Part shown: positions 57,227 to 64,000 of the stretch, in pieces | How positions within the stretch are numbered: the stretch's first letter is position 1 | Layout: each line of letters begins with the position of its first letter | Source of the DNA: CANJSG01 sp038203875 | Lineage (GTDB): Bacteria > Verrucomicrobiota > Verrucomicrobiia > Limisphaerales > CANJSG01 | Length of the DNA: 64,000 nt | NCBI GenBank assembly: GCA_038203875.1 | Contig: JBBRDN010000001.1 | Span: 13,632 to 77,631 of the forward strand | Reading direction: 5' to 3' | Notes under the pieces: generated by a model | Databases searched by the model: none | What the model was told of the DNA's origin: nothing | Seen by the model: the letters and a program-made list of their open reading frames with translations, nothing else | Translations under genes and position numbers: made by a program

Positions 57227-57487
57227 ATGAGCCCGCGCGGACGCACGTTGCGTCGGGCGGGTGTTCCGGTCGGACCGATTGCCGTGGATCTCATCCTTCA
57301 ACGCCGGGATCGGCTCCTGTTGATGAAAGAATTCATCGTCGATCCAGTCCCCGAATTTCGGGCTGGAGCGTTCAACGTCCTCCGCGAAGACCGGTCCTTT
57401 CTTCCGGATGTGCTGCCGTTGCTCTTCGAGTCGATCGGGCGGATTCCTGTGTTTCCAGACCGCCGGAAACGCCGGATTTCCGCCTAG
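57227..57487 (+). CDS. Doubtful small ORF, 86 residues
   Basis: ATG 57227 to TAG 57487. Basic, Arg/Leu-rich product (LILQRRDRLLLMKEFIVDPV in the middle). No family recognised, no Shine-Dalgarno seen. It may be spurious or a relic; listed because the second half has plausible coding periodicity and a second short frame follows 6 bases later on the same strand. Confidence 0.25.
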   Translation: MSPRGRTLRRAGVPVGPIAVDLILQRRDRLLLMKEFIVDPVPEFRAGAFNVLREDRSFLPDVLPLLFESIGRIPVFPDRRKRRISA

Positions 57488-57493
57488 CGCGAC

Positions 57494-57682
57494 GTGGAGG
57501 CGATTCTGGGGATTTTGGCCGAATTGAGGCCGGTTCTCGTTGATATGACCGCAGCGTTGAAGGAGCTGGGCACGCGGATCGGCAAGCGGGACTACGAACT
57601 GGTCCGGCGCATTTCCTTCACGGTCCGGCTGCTGGCCGGCGAGCACGTTCCGTCGCGGACCTTCCTGGGGATGCTGCCCTGA
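57494..57682 (+). CDS. Doubtful small helical ORF, 62 residues
   Basis: GTG 57494 to TGA 57682. The product is helical and balanced in charge (ILAELRPVLVDMTAALKELG and YELVRRISFTVRLLAGEHVP), more protein-like than most chance frames in this GC-rich DNA. No known family. A hairpin terminator candidate starts 4 bases after the stop. Confidence 0.35.
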   Translation: MEAILGILAELRPVLVDMTAALKELGTRIGKRDYELVRRISFTVRLLAGEHVPSRTFLGMLP

Positions 57683-57685
57683 ATT

Positions 57686-57717
57686 CGGCCGGAGAAGCCG
57701 GCGCCGGCGTCCGGCCG
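57686..57717 (+). terminator. Hairpin, possible terminator
   Basis: CGGCCGGA (57686-57693) pairs with TCCGGCCG (57710-57717); the loop itself is a GCCGGCGCCGGC palindrome. A TTCCTTTTC tract follows 10 bases later. Precedes PTS enzyme I by 48 bases. Confidence 0.45.
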
Positions 57718-57765
57718 GGGAAGAATTCCTTTTCATACCTCCTGCGTGGCGAATAAAAATCCTAT

Positions 57766-59547
57766 ATGGCGCAAGGCGCACGACCCGGTGAACGCATCTT
57801 TCGAGGCACGGCTGTCTCGGGAGGGGTTTGTCGTGGGCGCATCCTCGTGGTGGGCAAGCCGGACCACACGATCCCGCACCAGCTGATCGAGGAATCCCAG
57901 GTCAAAGCCGAGCTGGATCGGCTCCAGCACGCGTTCGTCCTGACCCGCCAGCAGATCACGGAGGTCCAGCGAAGGGTGACCAAGGCGCTCGGTTCGGCGG
58001 ACGCCAGCATCTTCGACGCCCATCTGCTCGTGCTCGAGGACCAGTCGCTGGTCGACGAGGTCACGCGGCTCATCCAGCAGGAACGCGCCAATGCCGAACA
58101 CGCCTTCAACACGGTGGCCGAGCGCTACGCGAAGACGCTCGGCGCCATCGAGGACGAATATCTCCGGGAGCGCGCGGCCGACATCCGCGACGTTTCGAAC
58201 CGCGTCCTGAACAACCTCCTCGGTCGGTCCAACGAATTCGATCCCGCGAAACTTTCCGAGCCCTGCATCCTCATCAGCGACGACCTGTCGCCGTCCAATG
58301 CGGCCATGATGGACAAGAAGACGTTGCTCGGCTTCGCCACCGACGCCGGCAGCCGCAACAGCCATTCGGCGATCATGGCGCGCGCGATGGAGATTCCGGC
58401 CATCGTCGGCCTGCAGAACGCGAGCACCGTTCTCTCAACCGGTGAATATGCGCTGCTCGACGGATTCAACGGCATCCTGATCCTCAATCCGACGGATCAG
58501 ACGCTTTTCGAATACGGCCAGCTCGTCCGCAAGCAGGTCGATCTAAACGAGAAGCTGCGCGATGCCGTCGAGAAGCCCGGCGTGACGCTCGATGGTGTCA
58601 GTGTTCCGCTCCTTGCGAACATCGAGAAGGCGTCCGACGCCGCGTCCATCCGCAGCCAGGGCGGGGAAGGAATCGGGCTTTTCCGGACGGAATATCTTTT
58701 CATGCATCGCGAGGAATTGCCGTCGGAAGACGAGCAGTTCGACGCCTACCGGCAGGCCGCCGAAGCGGTGAAGCCCGCGCCCGTCGTCATCCGCACGCTC
58801 GACATCGGCGGGGACAAGTTCCTTGCGGGTGGCGACATTGTCCGCGAGGCCAATCCTTTCCTTGGCTGGCGGGCCATCCGCCTGTGCCTTGGCGAACTCG
58901 CGCTCTTCCGCACCCAGCTCCGGGCCATCCTCCGCGCCAGCGCCCACGGCAACATCAAGGTCATGTATCCCATGATCTGCACGGTGGAGGAGGTCGATTC
59001 GGCCAACGCGCTTCTCGAAGAGTGCAAAGCGGAGCTCCGCTCCGAGGGCAAGCCGTTCAACGAGCAGATCGATATAGGCGCGATGATCGAGATCCCTTCG
59101 GCCGCGCTCATCGCACCCGCGCTGGCCCGGCGCTTGAAGTTCTTCAGCATCGGCACGAACGACCTGACGCAATACACCCTCGCCGTAGACCGCCTCAACG
59201 AACGCATCGCCCACCTCTACGAGCCTTCGCATCCGGCCGTCATCCGCCTGATCAAGATGACCGTCGACGCCGCGCGCACGCAGGGCCTCACCGTCAGCGT
59301 CTGCGGTGAAATGGCGGGAGATCCGGTCATGGTTCCACTGCTCCTGGGTCTGGGAGTGGATGAACTCAGCGCGTCGCCCGCGCTGTTGCCGCCGGTGAAG
59401 TTCCTGATTCGCCGCCTGAAGATGGACGAGGCCCGCGCGCTCGCCGAGTTCGCGCTTGGCTGCGAAAGCGCGAAGGAAATCCTCGTCCGCAGCCGGGAGC
59501 TCGCGCGGTCGATCGCCCCCAGTCTTTTCGAGAACCAGATCCAGTAA
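57766..59547 (+). CDS. ptsI: Phosphoenolpyruvate-protein phosphotransferase (PTS enzyme I)
   Basis: 593 residues, ATG at 57766. Autophosphorylates from PEP on a His in GSRNSHSAIMARAMEIPAIV (usual form GGRTSHTAI), then passes the phosphate to HPr. PEP-binding motifs RTEYLFMHREELPSEDEQF, IRTLDIGGDKF, FFSIGTNDLTQYTLAVDR and SVCGEMAGDP are intact. No GAF domain, so PtsI rather than PtsP by architecture. No HPr or EII gene is adjacent; in bacteria lacking EIIs this often serves HPr-kinase regulation. Followed 6 bases later by a nucleotidyltransferase. Confidence 0.93.
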   Translation: MAQGARPGERIFRGTAVSGGVCRGRILVVGKPDHTIPHQLIEESQVKAELDRLQHAFVLTRQQITEVQRRVTKALGSADASIFDAHLLVLEDQSLVDEVTRLIQQERANAEHAFNTVAERYAKTLGAIEDEYLRERAADIRDVSNRVLNNLLGRSNEFDPAKLSEPCILISDDLSPSNAAMMDKKTLLGFATDAGSRNSHSAIMARAMEIPAIVGLQNASTVLSTGEYALLDGFNGILILNPTDQTLFEYGQLVRKQVDLNEKLRDAVEKPGVTLDGVSVPLLANIEKASDAASIRSQGGEGIGLFRTEYLFMHREELPSEDEQFDAYRQAAEAVKPAPVVIRTLDIGGDKFLAGGDIVREANPFLGWRAIRLCLGELALFRTQLRAILRASAHGNIKVMYPMICTVEEVDSANALLEECKAELRSEGKPFNEQIDIGAMIEIPSAALIAPALARRLKFFSIGTNDLTQYTLAVDRLNERIAHLYEPSHPAVIRLIKMTVDAARTQGLTVSVCGEMAGDPVMVPLLLGLGVDELSASPALLPPVKFLIRRLKMDEARALAEFALGCESAKEILVRSRELARSIAPSLFENQIQ

Positions 59548-59553
59548 CCCGTC

Positions 59554-60303
59554 ATGAAAGTGCTGATCCTCGGCGCCGGTTATGCCACGCGCCTTTATCC
59601 GATGACCCTGACGCAGCCGAAGTCGCTGCTGCCGGTCGCGGGCAAACCGATGATCGACTACGTCCTCGACAACCTCGCGGCCATCCCGGCCGTCGACCAT
59701 GTCTACGTCGTCACGAACACGAAGTTCGCCGGCCACTTCCAGAAGTGGGCCGACTCCTATCGGGCCAACAAGTCCAAGCTCGACTTCACCATCGTGGACG
59801 ACGGGTCCACGGACGAATCGAACAAACTCGGCGCCATCGGCGACCTGCACTTCGTCCTGAAACGCGAGAAAATCGACGACGACCTCATCGTCGTGGCCGG
59901 AGACAACCTGTTCAGCCAGCCGTTGCCCGAGTTCGGCCAGTTCTGTCTGGAGAAGAACGCCCCTGTGCTCGGCGTCTACGACGTCGGCACCCTCGACCAG
60001 GCCAAGAAGTATGGCGTCGTTGCGACCGATGCCGCCGGGAAGCTCACGTCCTTCATCGAGAAGCCGGACAATCCCGCGAGCACGCGCGTCGGCATCGCCC
60101 TCTACTACTACCCGAAGGCCGTCCATCCGCTCATCGACCAATACATCGCCGAGGGCAACAACCCCGATCAACCCGGGCGCTTGATCCAGTGGCTGCATAC
60201 CCGGACTCCGGTCTACACGTGGACCGTTCCCGGCCTTTGGTATGACATCGGGTCGAAGGAGACCCTCGAGGAAGCCAACCGAATCTTTTCATCCAAGCGC
60301 TGA
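59554..60303 (+). CDS. Sugar-phosphate nucleotidyltransferase
   Basis: 249 residues, ATG at 59554. GT-A-type nucleotidyltransferase making an NDP-sugar from NTP and a sugar 1-phosphate. MKVLILGAGYATRLYPMTLT with QPKSLLPVAGKPMIDYVLDN is the NTP-binding start; VVAGDNLFSQPL holds the metal Asp and SFIEKPDNPAS the sugar-contacting segment. The GxGxRL motif reads GAGYATRL. Exact base and sugar undetermined (glucose-1-phosphate thymidylyltransferase or UTP type). Likely cotranscribed with ptsI. Confidence 0.88.
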   Translation: MKVLILGAGYATRLYPMTLTQPKSLLPVAGKPMIDYVLDNLAAIPAVDHVYVVTNTKFAGHFQKWADSYRANKSKLDFTIVDDGSTDESNKLGAIGDLHFVLKREKIDDDLIVVAGDNLFSQPLPEFGQFCLEKNAPVLGVYDVGTLDQAKKYGVVATDAAGKLTSFIEKPDNPASTRVGIALYYYPKAVHPLIDQYIAEGNNPDQPGRLIQWLHTRTPVYTWTVPGLWYDIGSKETLEEANRIFSSKR

Positions 60304-60310
60304 CCAACCC

Positions 60311-60526
60311 ATGAATACGGCCCGTCGAATCTTTGTTTGCCCAACTCTGCTTGCTGTCCTCGGGTTGCTCTCCGTCGCGTCTGGCTGTGCGACCCACGAA
60401 CCGGTCGAGCGCGTCGATCCGATCACCGGAACGAAGTCCTACTCGACGACGGTATGGTCGTCCGAAAAACCGGGGCCGACGGTGACGCCGGATGACGTCA
60501 AGAAAGCCTCCCAACAGCCGAAATAG
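60311..60526 (+). CDS. Small lipoprotein
   Basis: 71 residues from ATG 60311, 7 bases after the nucleotidyltransferase stop. Signal peptide with lipobox at VASGC. The short mature part (about 47 residues) carries PITGTKSYSTTVWSSEKPGP, polar and beta-prone, with no recognised family. Same strand and tight spacing place it in the ptsI unit. Confidence 0.7.
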   Translation: MNTARRIFVCPTLLAVLGLLSVASGCATHEPVERVDPITGTKSYSTTVWSSEKPGPTVTPDDVKKASQQPK

Positions 60527-60532
60527 TTTCGT

Positions 60533-60763
60533 ATGCCGATCTACGAATTCCACTGCTCCAACTGCGAACAGGACAGCGAAGTCCTGGTCCGCTCGATCCG
60601 GTGGGAAGGTGAAGCCAGTTGCCCGCACTGCGGATCCGAGAAGCTCGCCAAGCGCCTTTCCACATTCGCCAGCAGCGTCTCCGGCCGGGCCGTCGATGCC
60701 AGTTGCTCCGGCAACCCACGCTCCTGCGGCATGTGCGGCACGGGTAAAGCCCATTCGCATTGA
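60533..60763 (+). CDS. FmdB-family zinc-ribbon protein
   Basis: 76 residues, ATG at 60533, 6 bases after the lipoprotein stop. Starts MPIYEFHCSNCEQDSEVLV with CxxC, then CPHCGSEKLAKRLSTFASSV with the second CxxC: the FmdB zinc ribbon, found in regulators and small RNA/DNA-interacting proteins. The tail adds CSGNPRSCGMCGTGKAHSH, a Cys/His cluster that may bind another metal. Function unknown. It closes the ptsI-linked run. Confidence 0.85.
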   Translation: MPIYEFHCSNCEQDSEVLVRSIRWEGEASCPHCGSEKLAKRLSTFASSVSGRAVDASCSGNPRSCGMCGTGKAHSH

Positions 60764-60770
60764 CCCGTAG

Positions 60771-60790
60771 GCCGGGCATCGTTGCCCGGC
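60771..60790 (+). terminator. Hairpin after fmdB-like gene (terminator or REP)
   Basis: GCCGGGCA (60771-60778), loop TCGT, TGCCCGGC (60783-60790), 8 bases after the stop. No T-run follows; the leading GTAGGCCGGGC resembles the GTAGGGCG-type repeat arms, so it may be a small repeat used as a terminator. Confidence 0.5.
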
Positions 60791-60903
60791 CAGTGGGTAT
60801 TCATCACCGCAGTGCGCAACAGAACGTGAAGAGGACCCAATCAGGCGGCCTTGATTGTTGAGAGTTGGATGTTGGTTGTTCGATGTCCCCACTTCCTCCC
60901 GCC

Positions 60904-60932
60904 TTGCCGACGAGCGCCCCGCTTCCTAGCTT
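60904..60932 (+). promoter_or_regulatory. Predicted promoter of the CE15 esterase
   Basis: TTGCCG (60904-60909), 17-base spacer, TAGCTT (60927-60932). The box ends 6 bases before the ATG, so transcription would start at or next to the start codon (leaderless mRNA). Confidence 0.5.
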
Positions 60933-60938
60933 CGCGGG

Positions 60939-62246
60939 ATGACCACCTGCCGTTCACTCCGCCGCCTCGCCGCGCTTCCGCTGCTCACGGCGTCGGTTCT
61001 CTTCACCGCCATGGACGACGCCGAAGCCCAGCCCGCCGGATTCAACTACGACGAATCCAAAGTCCCCGCCTACAGCCTGCCCGACGCCTTGACCTGTCTC
61101 GATGGCAGCAAGGTTGCCGACGCGAAAACGTGGCAGACGAAACGACGGCCCGAGCTGCTCAACCTCTTCGCCGAACACGTCTACGGCCGCACTCCCAAGG
61201 GCGACGTCACCGTCAGGGAGGAGTGGGTCCAGCACGAGCCCGCGCTCAACGGCCTCGCCACGCGCAAGCAGGTCCGGCTGTCCTTCGAACGCAACGGCGT
61301 GAAGCGCCACGTCGACGTTCTGGTCTACCTGCCGGCCAAAGCCAAAGGCCCGTCGCCGGCGTTCATCGGGCTGAACTTCCAGGGCAACCATACCGTCCAT
61401 GCCGACCCGGGAATCATCCTGCCGACAAGCTGGCTGCCGAACGATCCCAAGCTGGGAGTCACCAACAACGTCGCGTCGGAGTTGGGGCGCGGAAACCAGT
61501 CGACGCGTTGGCAGGTGGAGAAAGTTGTCGCCCGTGGTTACGCCGTCGTCACGGCCTACTACGGCGACATCTTTCCCGACCGCGCCAACGGCTTGAACGA
61601 CTCCGTGATCGCGCTCTTCCAGAAGGAGCTTTCCCCGACCGATTGGAACGCCATCGGCGCATGGTCCTGGGGACTCAGCCGCATCACCGACTACCTCGTG
61701 AAGTCCGGCGACATCGACCTCAAACGCATTGCGCTCCACGGCCATTCGCGGCTCGGCAAGACCGCGCTGTGGGCCGGCGTGCAGGATGAACGCTTCGGCA
61801 TCGTCATTTCCAACGACTCAGGCGAAGGCGGCGCCGCATTGGCCCGGCGCTGGTTCGGCGAGACGACCAAGCGGATTAACACGAGTTTCCCGCACTGGTT
61901 CAACGGCGCTTTCAAACAATACAACGACAACGAGGCCAGGATGCCCGTCGACCAGCACGAACTGCTCGCCCTCATCGCCCCGCGCCCGCTCTACGTCGCC
62001 AGCGCGACGGAGGATCAGTGGGCCGATCCGAAGGGCGAATTCCTCTCCGCCTACCACGCGGGCGAAGTCTACGCGCTCTTCGGCAAGAAGGGCGTCGGCG
62101 TCAGCGAACAACCCGGACCCGAGAAGCCTGTCGGCAACCACGTGGCCTACCACCTCCGCACCGGCAAGCATGACATCACCGACTACGACTGGGACCGCTA
62201 CCTCGACTTCGCCGACCGGCACTTCGGGAAACCTTCCGGGAAGTAG
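60939..62246 (+). CDS. CE15 glucuronoyl esterase-like alpha/beta hydrolase
   Basis: 435 residues, ATG at 60939 with a signal peptide. The CE15 nucleophile motif GHSRLGK (268-274, Ser270) is intact, the acid lies in SNDSGEGGAA (Glu296 is the alternate CE15 acid) and the His in HVAYHLRTGKHDIT near 405. CE15 enzymes cleave ester links between glucuronic acid on xylan and lignin alcohols outside the cytoplasm. This supports a plant-polysaccharide role for the organism. The N-terminal AEHVYGRTPKG segment is also family-typical. Confidence 0.9.
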   Translation: MTTCRSLRRLAALPLLTASVLFTAMDDAEAQPAGFNYDESKVPAYSLPDALTCLDGSKVADAKTWQTKRRPELLNLFAEHVYGRTPKGDVTVREEWVQHEPALNGLATRKQVRLSFERNGVKRHVDVLVYLPAKAKGPSPAFIGLNFQGNHTVHADPGIILPTSWLPNDPKLGVTNNVASELGRGNQSTRWQVEKVVARGYAVVTAYYGDIFPDRANGLNDSVIALFQKELSPTDWNAIGAWSWGLSRITDYLVKSGDIDLKRIALHGHSRLGKTALWAGVQDERFGIVISNDSGEGGAALARRWFGETTKRINTSFPHWFNGAFKQYNDNEARMPVDQHELLALIAPRPLYVASATEDQWADPKGEFLSAYHAGEVYALFGKKGVGVSEQPGPEKPVGNHVAYHLRTGKHDITDYDWDRYLDFADRHFGKPSGK

Positions 62247-62272
62247 ACCAACCTTTTTCGTGGAACAAAAAC

Positions 62273-62294
62273 GGCGTCCGGATTTCCGGACGCC
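62273..62294 (-). terminator. Intrinsic terminator of the DUF1080 gene
   Basis: GGCGTCCGG (62273-62281) pairs with CCGGACGCC (62286-62294). On the minus strand the hairpin is followed by GTTTTTGTT, so it terminates the DUF1080 gene; it also sits after the convergent esterase. Confidence 0.78.
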
Positions 62295-62330
62295 ATTCTA
62301 CCTTGAGGAAATGGACCGGTGGCGAGCTGC

Positions 62331-63044
62331 CTACTTCGCATTCAGTTCGCGTAGCTTCATGTTCTTGAACCACGCTTCATCGTGGTGGTCGGTCAGCAGG
62401 ATCGGGCCCTTGATCTTGGAGCCGAAGCCTTCGACCGTCTTGAATTTGCTCTGGGCCAGGGCGGCTTTCACCATGTCGCTGCCGATCTCGTATTCGAGGA
62501 CCTTGGCGCCGTTCAGCCAGTGCTCGACGTGGTTGCCCTGGATGAGCAACCGCGAATTATTCCATTCGCCGCCGGGCTTGGAGGGCTTGTTGGTCGCAGG
62601 CGGAAGCACGTCGTAGAAGGACGCGGTCTGGCGTTTGGGACCGATCTTGCCGTCGGGGTGCTTCTCGTCGTCGAGCATCTGATACTCGGGTCCGGGAGCG
62701 TTCTTCCTCTTCTCGGAGACGAGATACTTGATGCCGTTGTTACCGCCGGGTTCGACGCGCCAATCCCATGCCAACTCGAAGTTGTCGAACTGCTTCACCG
62801 TGATGATGTCGCCCGCCTTGCCCTCGTGGACCTTCTTCAAGATGCCGTCGCCGACCTGCCAGCCGGGTCCGGGGGCGTTGGTGGAACCGTAGAGCCGCCA
62901 GCCTGCGGTGGTCTTGCCGTCGAAGAGCAAGGTCCAGCCATCCTTCTTTTCGGCGGCGGTGAGCGTGTTGTCGGCGGCCTGGGCGGGGGTGATCGCCGCA
63001 GTCGCGAGGAGTGAGAACAGGGAAAGGCGTGGGAGCATGTTCAT
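62331..63044 (-). CDS. DUF1080 (3-keto-disaccharide hydrolase-type) protein
   Basis: 237 residues from ATG 63044 (ATG 63038 is an alternative) with signal peptide ending TPAQAA. Concanavalin-like jelly roll: WTLLFDGKTTAGWRLYGST is the family start, then NFELAWDWRVEPGGNNGIKY, EYQMLDDEKHPDGK and GNHVEHWLNGAKVLEYE. Relatives hydrolyse 3-keto-disaccharides or 3-ketoglycosides; DUF1080 genes are greatly expanded in PVC bacteria. Periplasmic or secreted. Confidence 0.92.
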   Translation of the reverse strand: MNMLPRLSLFSLLATAAITPAQAADNTLTAAEKKDGWTLLFDGKTTAGWRLYGSTNAPGPGWQVGDGILKKVHEGKAGDIITVKQFDNFELAWDWRVEPGGNNGIKYLVSEKRKNAPGPEYQMLDDEKHPDGKIGPKRQTASFYDVLPPATNKPSKPGGEWNNSRLLIQGNHVEHWLNGAKVLEYEIGSDMVKAALAQSKFKTVEGFGSKIKGPILLTDHHDEAWFKNMKLRELNAK

Positions 63045-63217
63045 GGCTGGAGTTCTTTTTGAACCCGCCGGGGTCTTTAACGCAAGCAGCGTCCAGCCGG
63101 TGGGATGTGTCATGCCTACAGCCGAGAGTTGCCAGCTCCCTCCGCAGGGATTACCTCCACGAGCCAGATCCGCTACGCTTGGAAGGAACCCAGGCGTTTT
63201 CGGACTGAGCCACCAAC

Positions 63218-64000
63218 GTGTCGTCACAGCTCCGGCCGGAAACGGCCTGCGTCATCTTCAATCCTGCCGCGCGCGGGGCCAAGGCCGGTTCCCTGAACCG
63301 CCGCCTGGCGGAACTCTGCGCGGGCATCGCCCTCAAACCCACCTGGGCTCCCGGCACTGCGCGCCTCTGCGCGAAGCAGGCCGTGGAAGAAGGGTTCGAC
63401 ACCATCTTTGCGGCCGGTGGCGACGGAACTGTGAACGAGGTGCTCAACGGCATCGGCGATGCGGAAAGAGGGTTCGAGCGTGCGCGGTTGGCCGTTCTGC
63501 CGATGGGCACGATGAACGTCTTCGCCCGCGAACTTCGCCTGCCGCTCGGCATCGAGTCCTGCTGGAACGCGCTGAAACGCGGGGTCGGCGAGCGGTTGAT
63601 CGACCTTCCGGAAGCGGAGTTCGAGACGCCTGCCGGCCGCGAACGACGTTTTTTCATCCAGATGGCCGGCGCAGGTGTGGACGCACGCGCCGTCGCCGGG
63701 GTCAGCTGGGAACTGAAGAAGAGACTTCGGTCGGGAGCCTATGTCTGGGCGGGCCTGAAGGCGCTCTTGGGTCGACGGCCGCCCGTCCATGTGGTCGTCA
63801 ATGGCGAAAGGTTCCCCTGCGGCCAGGCGCTGATCGGCAACGGCCAGCTCTACGGTGGAAGCATCGCCGTGTTCTGGAACGCGACCATCGACGACGGTCG
63901 GCTTGACCTCCTGACGCTCCAACCGGCGTCCGTTTGGCGGCTTCCCTATTATGCGGTGCAGCTGTTCTCCAAGACCCGGAAGCCATCCGGCGGCCTTCGT
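63218..64000 (+). CDS. Diacylglycerol/lipid kinase family protein (truncated by window edge)
   Basis: Frame open from GTG 63218 to the last base (261 codons), C-terminus outside the window. VIFNPAARGAKAGSLNRRLA opens the DAGK catalytic domain; AAGGDGTVNEVLNGI is the GGDGT nucleotide-binding motif and LPMGTMNVFARELRLP the conserved 'P.GT.N.fAr'. YegS/DgkB-like kinases phosphorylate lipids or sphingoid bases at the membrane. An alternative downstream start cannot be excluded, as the GTG has no obvious ribosome binding site. Confidence 0.88.
   Translation, partial: MSSQLRPETACVIFNPAARGAKAGSLNRRLAELCAGIALKPTWAPGTARLCAKQAVEEGFDTIFAAGGDGTVNEVLNGIGDAERGFERARLAVLPMGTMNVFARELRLPLGIESCWNALKRGVGERLIDLPEAEFETPAGRERRFFIQMAGAGVDARAVAGVSWELKKRLRSGAYVWAGLKALLGRRPPVHVVVNGERFPCGQALIGNGQLYGGSIAVFWNATIDDGRLDLLTLQPASVWRLPYYAVQLFSKTRKPSGGLR

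Noticed and set aside
58543..60198. 551-codon minus-strand frame opposite ptsI and the nucleotidyltransferase
   Set aside because: Crosses two real genes antisense; no recognisable domain.
60850..60885. TTGTTGAGAGTTGGATGTTGG-like string as a regulatory repeat
   Set aside because: Imperfect GTTGG/GTTG units only; resembles common low-complexity intergenic text and lacks defined periodicity.
1..64000. CRISPR array or rRNA/tRNA genes
   Set aside because: No regularly spaced direct repeats and no rRNA or cloverleaf sequence were recognised on either strand.

Overview
The window is a GC-rich bacterial chromosome segment that is almost wall-to-wall coding. Gene content points to Verrucomicrobiota, perhaps the Pedosphaera/Limisphaera side. 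The evidence is a giant PVC-type haem-binding CxxCH propeller protein, several secreted PQQ/YncE-like beta-propellers, a DUF1080 protein, a CE15 glucuronoyl esterase, a haem/copper-monooxygenase/TPR protein and many short palindromic intergenic repeats. The phylum call is inference from gene families; no rRNA gene is present.

Layout. 1-4760: amidase 3' end, an atypical SDR carrying an in-frame palindromic repeat, a lipoprotein, a palindrome-rich spacer and a DMT exporter. 4765-9107 (minus): a PQQ-propeller relic, a heavy-metal P-type ATPase, an AlkD-like protein, then two small genes (cupin, zinc ribbon) each followed by an integron-type attC site, i.e. a small cassette cluster without an integrase. 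9374-19233: DAACS symporter, membrane proteins, the 1179-aa haem protein, a DUF1232 protein and two secreted propellers. 19365-25112 (plus): era, a SET-domain gene, an M16 peptidase pair and galE. 25291-29301 (minus): DUF486, hisF, a HARE-HTH-like protein and a serine-hydrolase/NamZ fusion lipoprotein. 29478-39891: PfkB kinase, argA, YdjM-like hydrolase, phytase-esterase-like lipoprotein, uvrD, Tat-exported sugar isomerase, TIGR04283 glycosyltransferase and ubiE. 40035-43051 (plus): RRM pseudogene with two stop codons, Pro/Ala-rich membrane protein, trxA, GspF-like protein and rsuA-like synthase. 43065-46887 (minus): HDAC-like amidohydrolase, YjhG/YagF dehydratase and a CusF-SCO fusion. 47018-50080 (plus): the classical rpmH-rnpA-yidD-yidC-jag cluster. 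50166-55114: acyl-CoA ligase, hpnA-like epimerase, murA and DUF721/DciA. 55269-64000: haem/copper/TPR protein, PTS enzyme I, sugar nucleotidyltransferase, small lipoprotein, FmdB zinc ribbon, CE15 esterase, DUF1080 protein and a truncated lipid kinase.

Functional picture: core housekeeping (ribosome, membrane insertion, wall, arginine/histidine synthesis, repair) is interleaved with a secreted carbohydrate- and redox-oriented repertoire. Signals that stand out are the integrase-less cassette cluster, palindromic repeats invading or terminating coding sequences, a recurrent promoter of the form TTGnnn-N17/18-TAGnnT lying very close to start codons, and two decayed genes (PQQ propeller, RRM protein) still readable in the sequence.
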